A stretch of 64,000 nucleotides of DNA from Cymodocea nodosa (lineage: Eukaryota; Streptophyta; Magnoliopsida; Alismatales; Cymodoceaceae): assembly GCA_036874045.1 (NCBI GenBank), contig CM072347.1:3040501-3104500 (forward strand). Reading direction: 5' to 3'. The first letter of the stretch is position 1; each line of letters begins with the position of its first letter. Under the pieces are notes generated by a model that was not told the DNA's origin, made no database searches, and saw nothing but the letters and a program-made list of their open reading frames with translations. Position numbers and translations under genes: made by a program. Below, one piece after another: positions 36,901-47,150 of the stretch.

Positions 36901-39900
36901 ATGAGGATGTGGACATGACACAATTTGGATTTGAAGATTCAATAATTTTCTATAATTTAGAATATGATTTGGCTCATATACAGTATCAATAATTAATATA
37001 ATTAAATATAAATATTTAAAGACCTAAAATTATACATTCAAATGTCATAAGATAGGCTTCTAAGTCATACATGACATGATACTATAACAATAAAATTGCA
37101 TACAAATTACCAAAAAAGTTACTCCATATCATTTTAGTAACATATAACTGAAAAATATACATCCTATCAAATCCATGCTGTGTTTTTAACAAGTAAGGTT
37201 ACGTCCAAAGTGAATTTCAATTATTTTCTTATTAAAAATACCCTAAACATGCTATGTGATATGCTCAAAAAGGACCTAGAAGAATCCTAGCCATGTGGTC
37301 TCTAACACATGTTTGAGTGCAAGTGTGATATATGTTCAAAGAATCTGCACTTGCTAGGGTCCAAGAAATGATATTTTGGGCATAGTCAATGTGAAACTCT
37401 GGGAAGGACCGTTATTAATGAAGACATAATAAATCTTTCAACACCTTGAGAGGGATTATAAAGGAAAAGGAGTACGATGATATATCCATGGACCTACCGC
37501 TCATAGAAGTGGAGAAAAACCCAGCAACTGTTATAAGAGTGTATCAAATGGCACCACATCCTATGCTATCTTGCCAACTTCTAAAAGATTAGGAGCAATC
37601 ATCTTAACCTATAAAAAAATGGTGGAAGACCATCCAGGCCAAGCATATTTTCTCTAGCCATTTCAAAAAGCTTGTCAAACCTCCTGAAATCTCTTAGTGA
37701 TCAGTCTGCAGACCAAATCGGACTGGGCAGCCCAACTCAATGCCCAGTAGCTTATTTGGAGGCCAACCAGTAGCATAGCCCCAATGTGAAACTTTTATTG
37801 AAGCCAACCAAGCCGTATGACTCTCATGTGGAGCTGATGTGTCAGAAAACCAGTACCACATGACTACTCCAAATTGGCTGGTTCTAACCTATCACCATCT
37901 ACTAACAAGGTACATTTGGTTAATGTCCCATGGAAAGGTATGAAAGCCTTTAAAAACCTGATTTACTTCCTACATACACTCATCTAACTTAAATATCAAA
38001 AAAGGAAATTTGGTTGTCTCCACATTGGGGTCTGTTCACAATGATGATTATAAACATTGTAAAAGGTGCAATGAAGATGAATCAACTTCTAAGTGACAAG
38101 ACAAATCAATTTTATAAAAAATGGTGGTAATAATAATCATGAATAAAAAAAGTTAACATTAAGATCTACAAAAGTAATAAGAAACTCCAACAATTTCCCA
38201 AATCTTCAAGACCAACCTGAGCAAGATCGCCAGCAGCATAATCCCGTAATAACACAAGGCCGTTTGGCTGAAAGCAACTTTCAAAAAAATTAATTTTTGC
38301 TTTGACAGCAAGCAGCTAAATAAAAGCAATTGTGAACATAACTTACCTTGAGAACCTTCTTAAGATTCTGCAAGACTAGAGGCATCTTTTCTGGTGATAC
38401 TGCAGACAACACGAAAACCTGTTTATTTTGTCAGCCACTTACTAGTACTCCTACAATAGTAAGTACCCTAAAAGAAGATGATCGGATTGTTAATTTTTTG
38501 CAAATAACCAACAATTCATATAATCTAAAAATGTCCATAACTATAATATTGTAGAGAAATTTGTTTGTTTTAAATTCATTTTTAAATAAGAATACATTTT
38601 AATTGTTTTATCTTACAAGGAATTCTGTGAAATTTAACTAAACCCAGCTCATTCCTGAAAAAGAAATTGTAGAAGGACCCAAAGAAAGAACAAAGCCTTC
38701 AATAGCATCTTCAATCCTACATAGAAAATATTCTTGACTTACCATGGTAGCAATGTCAACTGAAAAAGGCAAAACATTTTGAGTGAGATCATCACATGTG
38801 AGATCACAAACAAATGCATTAACTTGATCTTCCCGGTAATCCTTGTGTGTCTGCACTTCAATAAAATATTATTATTTCAGAATAATATACCATAAATGGT
38901 TATTTACTTTCTAATGACGACAGAAATTGGAAAAGTAGGAATAATAATGATCAGTAAATTGGAAAACTGATATACTTTACTTCAGTAACTTGATTAGCTT
39001 TGTAACGGATGTGCCTGCCACCCCTCAAAAAAAAAAAACACGTCCTTGACGGGAGAGTGATGAGCTGATGGAACCATGTTCCATCAGAACACAAAAGTTC
39101 CCAGATTAAATATACGTCTAAAATTCAGACAAGTGACTAAGTTGGCATACCTTTCCTCGAAACTGGTACTGAAAAAATTACTAAAAATAACATTCCATCT
39201 AAGAAAAGAATGCTACCAAGAGAATGGCTCAAACAAACAAGATATAGGCAAAAAGAGATCTTCATCTAGATGGTACTGTGGCAATAACACATAGAAAGAA
39301 AAGAATAGTCCTACGTAAGTGGGACTCACAAAACAAAAGAGAATAAAATCATTGAAGGAGCAGGACTAAGAATGAAAAACCATATGATATAAGAGGACAG
39401 TAGCTAGGAAGTTGATGATGAGGATTGCCATTTATCCTGCACTTACCTAAGACATCAATTTCATCACAACTGAAAGGAGACAATTATGTTTATTTCAAAT
39501 TTATTGTTTTGGTATATTTAAATTTATGATATAAATCTCCTACTTAAAGGGGAAGAATCTTTGCTGATGGACTCATAGAAAGTTGTGTGTTTGTTTTTAC
39601 CTGTTTGAATTTTTCAAATTAATCTTGCGGTTGGAATTAGAGTTCCAACCTTCCAATTAAGATCCATGTTTGCAATTTGATTTTTCATGTAATCATATTC
39701 TTATTTATGGGAAGAACACACAAAACAAAGATACAAGCAGGTGAGCCATGACTCATGCAAATCAGAGAAGAATCAGCACTGACAACAAAATAGAAACCAA
39801 ATATCCAAGAGAGAATTTTGACAATGGTGTTCTTGTTAACCACCACTCCCCCTCCCCCATACAAAAAACTCCCACCCAAAAAGAATCCAGCCACAATGAA

Positions 39901-42900
39901 GATGACTTTAACACAAGGTTAGTTTTAACAAAATTCAAACAAATTAAACTGACCGAAGTCTCTTGAAATGCCCAATGTATCTATTATTTTTTTCAGAAAT
40001 GTCAAAACAATACCATGATACTAACTAGAACCAGATACGTAATACCATAATATCCATGAGAAAGAACCAAACCTTGACTAAGCCAATGGCACGCTGTGAG
40101 AAATCACATGCATGTATAAAAATATTAGAATATGTAGAAACTAGAGGAAAGATTGTGTTCCCAACTCCACATCCAACCTGCTTGCCAACAAAAACATTGC
40201 TTGTTGAGTACCACATTCACTGATATATGATATAAGGAAATTTCAAAAATATGAATAACATTAAAGGTAAAATATTTTTGATTTATGATGGTCAACATGA
40301 TACAAATGGTGTTAAGGCATAAGATCATTTTTCTAGCAGTCCAAAAAACAAAAATGGAAAATATTAGATGGGAATTATCCAACATAAAATTAAAAAAAAT
40401 TACAGCTTCAGATTATCTAAAGAAAATATCTCATGTCACCATAACCAGAGAGTCTATACCTAGTTTATTATAGAAATTTCTGCAAATAATATTTCTACTA
40501 AGGTAATATACATGAAAGTACAAAACAACTTATGATTTTTTTCTAGAAAAGTATAAGGGGAAATCTTATTAGATAAGATCAACCAAAGTTACAGGAAGGT
40601 TGATCAAAGTGATCGACCAGAAAGACAAGAACAGAGCTCCACAGTACAAGAGTCTTTGCCCAGAAATTTAAAAGAAATAGAACCTGAAATAAAATGACCT
40701 CCCAAATCCACTTTCTCAGTCTGAATATTGTCATTAGACTCATTATGAATGAACCATCCAAATAATCCAATAGACTAGGGGTAGAAAAATTGGTCAACAG
40801 GTCAGGTTCAGGTTCAATCAGTTTATGACCTGACTTATCAAAACTTAACCCAAACGTAACTCATTTATTAAATGGGTTAAAAATCTCAATTTGAATTCAA
40901 CTCATTTATAAACAAGTTCACAGATCTGGTCTAACCTATTTATGTACGTACCCACAAAGTCCAACCTATTTAACTGATTTATGACATATAACTTGTTTGA
41001 GTCATTTAACATGTTGAGCCTGTGTAACCTATTTATTTTTACATACTATTAAAAAATCATGAAACAACTAAAAAATGAATAAATATATGTGATATTATAT
41101 GATACATTACATAATAATAATGTTAAATATATAAACTCTTCTTGTATGAATACAAATTATCAGTTCATGAATGGGTTAAACAGATCAACCCATTTATGAT
41201 TTAACCACAACCCTAACCCTTTATTAATCAGGTTGACAGAATGGATTCACAAGTCATGACCTATTTTGCTACCCCTACAACAAACAACATGGATGGAGAG
41301 CAAAAGACAATGTTTTTCCTTGGACATTTTTCCTAAGATAACATACTCCGCATTCAATAGCAACTCAACCTTTAGTCAACCACCTTTCTCACCCCCAGCT
41401 GCTGCAGCCCATCCTTCCCAGTCAACAATCAGAGGCATTCAGCCCCCTCCGACCTCATGTGGCCCTCTCCAACCACATTTTTTCCCCTAGGAAGCAACTG
41501 CCTGTCAATATCAGGCCTGACCTGCAGCTCTCTCTGGGGCTGTCTCCCTTTGCTGCATCCACCACTTGGCCAGCTATCCTCTTTTCTACTGCCATCCACC
41601 CTGCCTGGTGGTTACTACCGCTGAACAGCCAATGAATAAGGCTGTGTAGCTCCTGGACACCTTCAGAGGGTGGATTCAACCTTTCCACCTGTCTCTACCT
41701 CTCAAAGGGCTAAAAATACTTTGAAAGGCTGTTTTCACATGCAGATCCGACCTGTTATGCTGAAATCAGACTGATTTGTAAAGGAAACCATGGCTGAAAG
41801 TGCAACCCTAATCAAAAACCTGAGTAGGACTGCTGAAAAACAGAAAGAAAAGAATTATCTGATGTGGGCCAAAAGTTTCCAAACATTTATCATTGTGCAT
41901 CAAAAGTTTAAACATTTCAACCAACCACCACCTGGTGTGAAGGATAGTTCTGCTCCAGTTTGCCAAAAAGATCTTGGATACCTTGAAGTACATGTACAGT
42001 CATGAGAAAAGCATACCCTGAGTGTTTCAGATTTATGAGTAGGTGTTTGCCTTGCACATAGGGAAGTAGCATGTTCAAGACTATTTTACCACATTACGCG
42101 TGCTACTTGAGAAGCATGAAACATTAGCCACTAACACCACATATCATCACACCATCATACATCATCAACATGAGGAGCTTGCAATTGTGATATGCATCTC
42201 CTACTTGAATCTGAAGATCTCCTCCTAGATTTGAGGCTAGATTCTTGGCAATGATTCTTTTACAGTTATCAAGATTGTTTTCTTGAAGATATTGCAAGTT
42301 TCTACTGGATCACTAACACAAACTCTGGATCAATAAGCCATGGAAGTTTGATGATGTGATGGATATGTTGCAAGCCAAGGGGGAGGAGGTCATGGACGTC
42401 ATCAATCCTGTTTACACTATAGGCATACCAATCACAGATCAAACCATTGCTAGGAGGAGTTCAGGAGACCCCATAAATACAAATCTCCATAGAGGCACCG
42501 AATACCCAAGTAACAAGCTCTTCTACAGATTCTGCTAGTACAACTGTGACCCTACCTCAAGATGAGTTCAATTAGTTCCTATAGTTTTGAGAGCATCAGA
42601 TCTCTACAACTACCACAGCATTACAGGCCACTACCTTGACCTCAGGTACTACAGCCTTGGCTACCTCTGGGGATGGTTCCTAAGCCATTGACTCTAGGTC
42701 CTCATTGCATATATCAAGTATACTTGACCTATTTATTCAATCGCCTCAATTATCTAACATTCATTTTGTTACTATTGTGGATGACCAAATCTGTACCTTA
42801 GGACAAGGCACTACTCATGCTAGTCTCAAATCATACTAGATAAAATCCTCTATGTATCTAATTTCCTTGTCAATCTCCAATTCATTAGTACTATTACCAA

Positions 42901-45900
42901 AACATTGATATGCTTAGTAGCATTTTTCTTATTTTATGGTACCTTTCAAGATCTGCAAATGGAGAAGAAAATTGGTTTATGGCATGAGCAAGGCAAAGGA
43001 GTCTACCTATTGGTTCAAGATGTGGTAATTCAAGGACTTGTGTCATTTGTTTCCACAGTTGAGCCATTTTTTCTCTGGCACCTTTGACTAAGCCATTCAT
43101 CTCATTAGAAGCTTTAACAAGTTCTACCATGAATATATGTTGCACTGTTTTAGAGTCAATCATGTCAATTCGATAAGTGCCAATCATGTCAGTTGAGCCA
43201 CATTTTCCCTAGTACCTTTGACAAGGTCATTCATCTCATTAGAAGCTTTACCAAGTTCTACCATGGATATATGTTTCTCTGTTTTAGTTTCAATTATGTC
43301 AATTGGATAAGTTTAAGTTTGCAACCTTTAGGGGTCTATGTTTAATCAAGAGTCAAAATCCATTTGATATAATCTATCTTAATTCTAGGGTTTTGCAAGG
43401 ACTGCATCAATGACTAGTTATCAGTATTATATTGTATTTATTGATAACTTTTCCTATATACCATGAGTTTATTTTTACTTACATTGCTGATATTGTCAAA
43501 AAAGTTTGCTAAAATAATAAATCAATTTGTTATTACCCCCAACATATTGATAATGTAGTGGAATTTGTGTCTCCAATAGTATTGTGAATCTATGGATGTT
43601 ATCCATTAAACTACATGTCTACATACTTCTCAATAGAATGAGGTTGTAGAGTGTAGCATCAATACCTACTTAATGTGACTTGAACCCTTATGCTTAAGAT
43701 AGGTGTATTCAATATTTGTGATTTGATGCAATTCTTATGACATCTTATCTTATTAATAAAATGTTATCTACTCCTCTTAAGGGAGGCAAGATTCCACTCC
43801 AATGTCTACACCCTAACGTGGAACTTTTCTTTCTTACACCTAAAGTATTTCATTGTATTGTGTTTGTCCAAGATTTGACTCCAAATCTTGACAAGTTATC
43901 ATCTCAATCAATTAAATGTTTGTTTCTTAGGTACTCTCACACTCAACAAGAGTATAGGTGTTTTGTTCCCACCATTAGGAAGTATTTGGTTTCTACAGAT
44001 GTCGCTTTTTTGAGGCTCAATAATTTTTTGAGTGTGATGAGTTTGGTCTTGAGAGTTTATCTATGTCATCTATTCCCAAAAATGTTCCTACTTTTAAGAG
44101 CCCTATAATTGATTTTACTAAGACTGTTGATCCAGTAACCATGGAGGAAGAAGCTCTTCATCCCTTACAAGTATATCATCAATGCCAAAAGGTACCTCCA
44201 CCTATTGCCACACAACCTGTTGATGCTACTTCCTACCACCAAATGACCCTAATCTGCCTATTGTTTTAAGTTAGGCACAAGATCCACCACTGCTCATCCT
44301 ATTTCACACTTTGTTTTCTACGATAAATTTTACCCATTGTTTTGTACCTTTAGTTCATATGCTTTGAGTCACTTTCCAAATCCTACCAAGAGACACTCCA
44401 AAACTCCTCACTAGAAGACTGCTATAGATGAGGAGGTGCAAGCATTAATGTCTCATGGCACATGGAATGTTGTCTCTCAACCTATAAAAACTAACATGGT
44501 CACTTGTAAATGAATGTTTGTAGTTAAGTACAAACCAAATGGGACTAATAAATAGATACAATGCCCAACTAATATGTTGTTTCACATAACAGTATGAAGT
44601 TGACTATGTAGAGATTTTCTCTACTATTGCTTGTGAGTATAAAGTTAACTATGTAGAGATTTTCTCTACTATTGCTTGTCTGAATTCTATATGAGTATTG
44701 CTCTTTGTTTCCATGAATCGATAATAGGAGTTTGTGCAACTAAATGTTAAGAATGCATTCTTGTATGGTGACATGTTAGAGTGAGTGTTTATGAAGCAAC
44801 TTCTTGGATATGTTGTTTGAACAAAGAGCCATGTTTTCCTTCTATGAAATATAATTAACAGTCACAAATGAAGCCCACATGCTTGATTTGAGAAGTTCAT
44901 TGACATTATTACCATTAATGGTTTTCAACATTGTATTGTAGATCATTCAATGTTTTACAAGAGGATTGGCAATAGTATAGGCAAGAGACAACTCTAATTG
45001 ACCAAGAGTCTAGATTATTGGGACAACTTATCACTTATATTAGAAGACATTAGTAGGTATAGGCAACTCATAGGGAAGCTGATCTATTTGACTCTCACAC
45101 ACCCAAATATTTCCTATATTGTCAAGGTATCCAATCGATTTATAGATAAGTACTGAGAGATTCACAAATGCTAGCTAATGTCAAGAAGGTTCCTAGTAAA
45201 AGATCAATGTATAAAAAGAATGGTCACATATGCATAGAAGCTTACTCAAATTCTTATCATGCAAGTGACATGAGAGATCAAAACTCTACTTTGGGATGTT
45301 GCACCTACATCAAAGGGAATAGGGAATCTTCCTACTTAGAGGAGCTAAAAACAAAATGTTGTGCCATGATCCAATGTAAATAATCAAGCCATGACATAGA
45401 CCACATGAGATGATGTGACTGACTACACTCTCTCTTGACAGAGCTTAAGTTCCCTATTAATATGCCTATGCTTTTGCATTATAATAACAAAATTACTATT
45501 TTCATTACAAATAATCTAACATTTCATGAATAAACCAAGCACATCAAGATGGACTGACATCATTTGAGATATCATTATAAAGGGCATTATTTTCACCCTA
45601 TAGACACAATCTTTCGATCAACTTGTAGTCATTTTCACTATGAGACTGGGTATTGGGTGTTATAATCACCTTCATATGAAGTTGAGCATGCTAGATATAT
45701 ATGCTCCAGATTAAGGGAGAGTGTTAGATTAGTATGTTTTATGTTATATAAGTTGATGGGTTACTAGATATCCATTTAATCAAACCTTAATCACCTTATG
45801 TAAATACTTGTAATCCTCTTTGTTAATGTTAATCAACACCTTTCTTCTCTTCTCACAGTTTTTGATCCTTCTCTCGTTGATGTCAGAGTGCATTGTAATT

Positions 45901-46580
45901 TTCCTTCTTCTAAGCTACTTGAAAAGGAAAGAAAATAATGGAATTGGAAAACATGAAACCATACAAAACAGAAAATCACTCCAAAAGAGGTGTTATATTT
46001 ACAGAAGACGATAATTTTAAGGTAATATAAACTACCTCCAAAACAACTAGCTTTTCTCCCTCCTCCTCCTCCTCCTCCTCCTCCTCCTCCTCCGTCTGAA
46101 ACAAATAGATCAAGAATTACACCGAAGCCTTATGTTTCAAGCTCAAAAGGAACAATTTCTCGATTACCCACACGGAAATATTGGCCCCATTCCTTGTCCA
46201 AGTAGTGTCGATCTTTGAAAAACTGCTCTCGTTCACCAATGAAATGAACAAAGCCTTTCAGTATGGCCACCACCAACAACAACAACAACAAAAGTACCAA
46301 GAGGATCACAGCAAGGGAACCGTCCGCACCTTATCCTGGTGGCGCTTGTAGAAGACATCCCAGTACTTCCTCGCGTCCTTCTCGTACTTCTCTAAAGAAC
46401 CATGATAGAGATACGATTACAAGAGACGGAAGGAGGGATCTTTTTCGACAAGCGAATACATATAGGAAGTAAAAAAGCCAGCCGCTAACCTTTCCAGTAG
46501 GGGGTGACCTCTCTAGAGGCGGAAGCGCCGGTTTCAGGGTAGATTTGGATTCTCGTCTTCTTCTCGTCCCCCACCGCCAT
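24941..46580 (-). CDS. Two-domain methyltransferase, TRM140b/METTL type
   Basis: Twelve exons from the right (46580-46490, 46391-46330, 46222-46172, 46095-46036, 40177-40073, 38850-38743, 38418-38347, 38267-38217, 28600-28538, 28461-28337, 26154-25959, 25708-24941) give 583 codons plus stop in one frame. Residues 31-250 match tRNA 3-methylcytidine methyltransferases (METTL2/6/8, Trm140): KYWDVFYKRHQDK, FFKDRHYLDKEWGQYF, the SAM motif VLEVGCGVGNTIFP (86-99), DFSQRAI, and ENFYVRGDGTRAFYF. Residues 329-583 form a second SAM domain of the methyltransferase-16 type: MIWESA (358), VLELGCGSAGICS (382-394) and DITY (466-469). Plants are known to fuse these two domains. The tRNA C32 target is inferred from family; the second domain's substrate is unknown. 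Intron 8 (9.6 kb) and intron 4 (5.9 kb) are swollen by retrotransposons. The exon-3 donor (CCGT|GTGGGT) is chosen for frame; CGTGTGG|GTAATC would shift it. Confidence 0.93.
26565..27440. mobile_element. AT-rich element with inverted ends (putative)
   Basis: This lies inside intron 10 of the methyltransferase gene. A very AT-rich core is bordered by GTCGTTTGTGTACTAAAGC-type sequence on the left and, inverted, GTCATTTCTTTTCGTACTAAAGA-type sequence on the right, with GAAAATAG-rich flanks on both sides. This looks like a MITE with long imperfect inverted ends. The edges and duplications were not resolved. Confidence 0.4.
29358..30669 (+). repeat. 5' LTR of the Sirevirus-like element
   Basis: It begins TGAAATGACC and ends CCTAACA. 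Between about 29490 and 30060 it carries some eight alternating copies of TAACTATCCGAAA-like and inverted CGGAAAGTTAC-like motifs. It is nearly identical to 34669-35985: the first 260 bp differ at about five positions. Confidence 0.95.
30672..30683 (+). other. Primer-binding site (initiator tRNA-Met)
   Basis: TGGTATCAGAGC lies two bases after the 5' LTR and is the standard plant copia priming site. Confidence 0.95.
32883..34313 (+). pseudogene. Reverse transcriptase/RNase H of the Sirevirus-like element
   Basis: Two long open stretches remain. The first (32924-33361, 145 codons) carries AKLVAQGYNQQEGIDYEEIF and QMDVKSVFLNN of the reverse transcriptase. A stop precedes the YIDDIIFG catalytic motif and a frameshift follows it. 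The second (33513-34313, 266 codons) covers the RT thumb and the RNase H with GYSDADYAGCKSDRKST and TEAEY, ending with a natural stop. The sequence is typical retroelement pol and does not belong to the host gene. Confidence 0.9.
34460..34560 (+). other. Multiple polypurine tracts
   Basis: Between RNase H and the 3' LTR the plus strand contains AAAAAAGGGGGAGAAA (about 34463), AGTAGGGGGAGAAA (about 34508) and AAAATAAGGGGAG (about 34542). A proper tract, AAAAAAGAGGAAA, abuts the 3' LTR. Repeated purine tracts are described for Sireviruses, which supports the lineage call. Confidence 0.75.
34669..35985 (+). repeat. 3' LTR of the Sirevirus-like element
   Basis: It begins TGAAAGGACC and ends GTTCTAACA, followed by the CTTTC duplication. 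It carries the same inverted motif series as the 5' LTR. Confidence 0.95.
35991..37560. repeat. Duplicated unknown segments in intron 8
   Basis: Several phrases occur twice. An ATG(G)AATGCACAA...GG(T)TCATGTGTCTGTA segment is at about 36005 and 36772. A GATGATATATCCATGGA segment followed by AGTG-rich sequence is at about 36375 and 37470. A short open frame at 36611-36844 with an acidic helix-like start (VEDGDELAEELVEKV) spans one copy. This looks like diverged copies of an unidentified gene fragment or element. The Sirevirus inserted next to the first copy. Confidence 0.4.
40776..41277. mobile_element. hAT-type MITE, 502 bp
   Basis: This lies in intron 4 of the methyltransferase gene. The left end TAGGGGTAGAAAAATTGGTC and the right end GACCTATTTTGCTACCCCTA are inverted repeats with few mismatches. 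The 8-bp flanks CAATAGAC and CAACAAAC agree at six positions, consistent with an old 8-bp duplication. The interior has no ORF and is made of GGGTCA-like and GGTT-like phrases common in plant hAT elements. Confidence 0.8.
43060..43320 (+). repeat. Tandem duplication, about 130 bp, two copies
   Basis: The segment GTTGAGCCA...GTACCTTTGAC...CATTCATCTCATTAGAAGC...CAATTGGATAAGT occurs twice, with copies at about 43060-43190 and 43191-43320 that are moderately diverged. It corresponds to the GAG-pre-integrase domain (LWHL...SHSS...SCQ). Confidence 0.85.
44597..44680 (+). repeat. Tandem duplication in copia RT, about 44 bp
   Basis: GTAGAGATTTTCTCTACTAT and its flanks are present twice in direct succession, duplicating the YVEIFSTIA part of the reverse transcriptase. 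Confidence 0.85.
45722..45880 (+). repeat. 3' LTR of the intron-4 copia (right edge approximate)
   Basis: It starts TGTTAGATTAG directly after the purine tract. It shares TTACTAGATATCCATTTA-like sequence and CTTGTAATCCT with 10886-11000. The right edge near 45880 could not be fixed. Confidence 0.65.
46036..46095 (-). repeat. Coding GAG microsatellite (11 Glu) in exon 4
   Basis: Eleven uninterrupted GAG codons follow an ACG at the start of this 20-codon exon, immediately before GEKLVVLE and the glycine-rich SAM loop. The run is perfect at the base level, as expected for an unstable trinucleotide repeat. Confidence 0.9.
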
Positions 46581-46717
46581 CGCACCACCTATTCCTTCGA
46601 TTCTGCGCTCGTGCGAAGGAACCACTTTTGTGGGTGCAAATCTCTGTATCATTAAAGACCAAGGCTGCATTGGCAAATGGCAAGGTGCGTCCGCCGCCGC
46701 TCGGTATCTGCCGTTTG

Positions 46718-47150
46718 TTCAGACAAATGTATATACGTTCAAAGTTGACCTTAAATTTAATTTCTTTCTCCCGTAAAATTAAAATTTAATTTTGATGGAA
46801 TTAAAATTTTATAAAATTAGATAGAAATAAAGTTTAAAATTTAGATATTTATATATGTTTAGAGATTGAATAAAAATTAAAATTTAAGTATTTATATATA
46901 AGATAAAATTAGACAAAATTGAGATTTTGTATTTGTATATAATAATAATGTAATATAATTATCTTTAATTAATTAATTAATTAATTAATTCAAGTAGTTA
47001 ATAAAAATATAATTAATTAACATATCATATAATTAGATGTTCATATGTTATGAAGGATGCACAAGAATGAGAATTTACATTTTTGTGTTTACATTGTAAT
47101 TTGAAATTTTATTTTTTCTTAGAATTGATCTTCTAAAATATACAAGCATT
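46718..47150. mobile_element. MITE, second copy, upstream of the methyltransferase start
   Basis: The reverse complement parallels 17483-17953 along its length, including the CTTGTATATTTTAGAA end, AACATATGAACATCTAAT, the TTAATTAA run and the CAATTTTGTCTAATTTTATC region. Its left edge is degraded. It begins about 140 bp before the annotated ATG at 46580, so it forms part of the gene's upstream region. Confidence 0.6.

Larger units (their letters stand above)
41286..45880 (+). mobile_element. Decayed copia in intron 4 of the methyltransferase gene
   Basis: This plus-strand copia lies antisense to the host gene. Gag starts at 41790 (ATLIKNLSRTAEKQKEKNYLMWAKSF) and runs to about 42540. A protease end with KIILDKVLYVSNFLVNL lies at about 42830-42900. 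The GAG-pre-integrase segment follows and is duplicated. The integrase is badly reduced (about 43440-43760). The post-integrase segment (43737-44108, with HTQQEYRCFVPTIRKYLVS), RT scraps (about 44440-45000) and RNase H (45168-45560) come next. A purine tract TTAAGGGAGAG abuts a 3' LTR starting at 45722. No 5' LTR was found, so the left end is lost. It belongs to the same family as the plus-strand copia at 10886. Confidence 0.8.
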
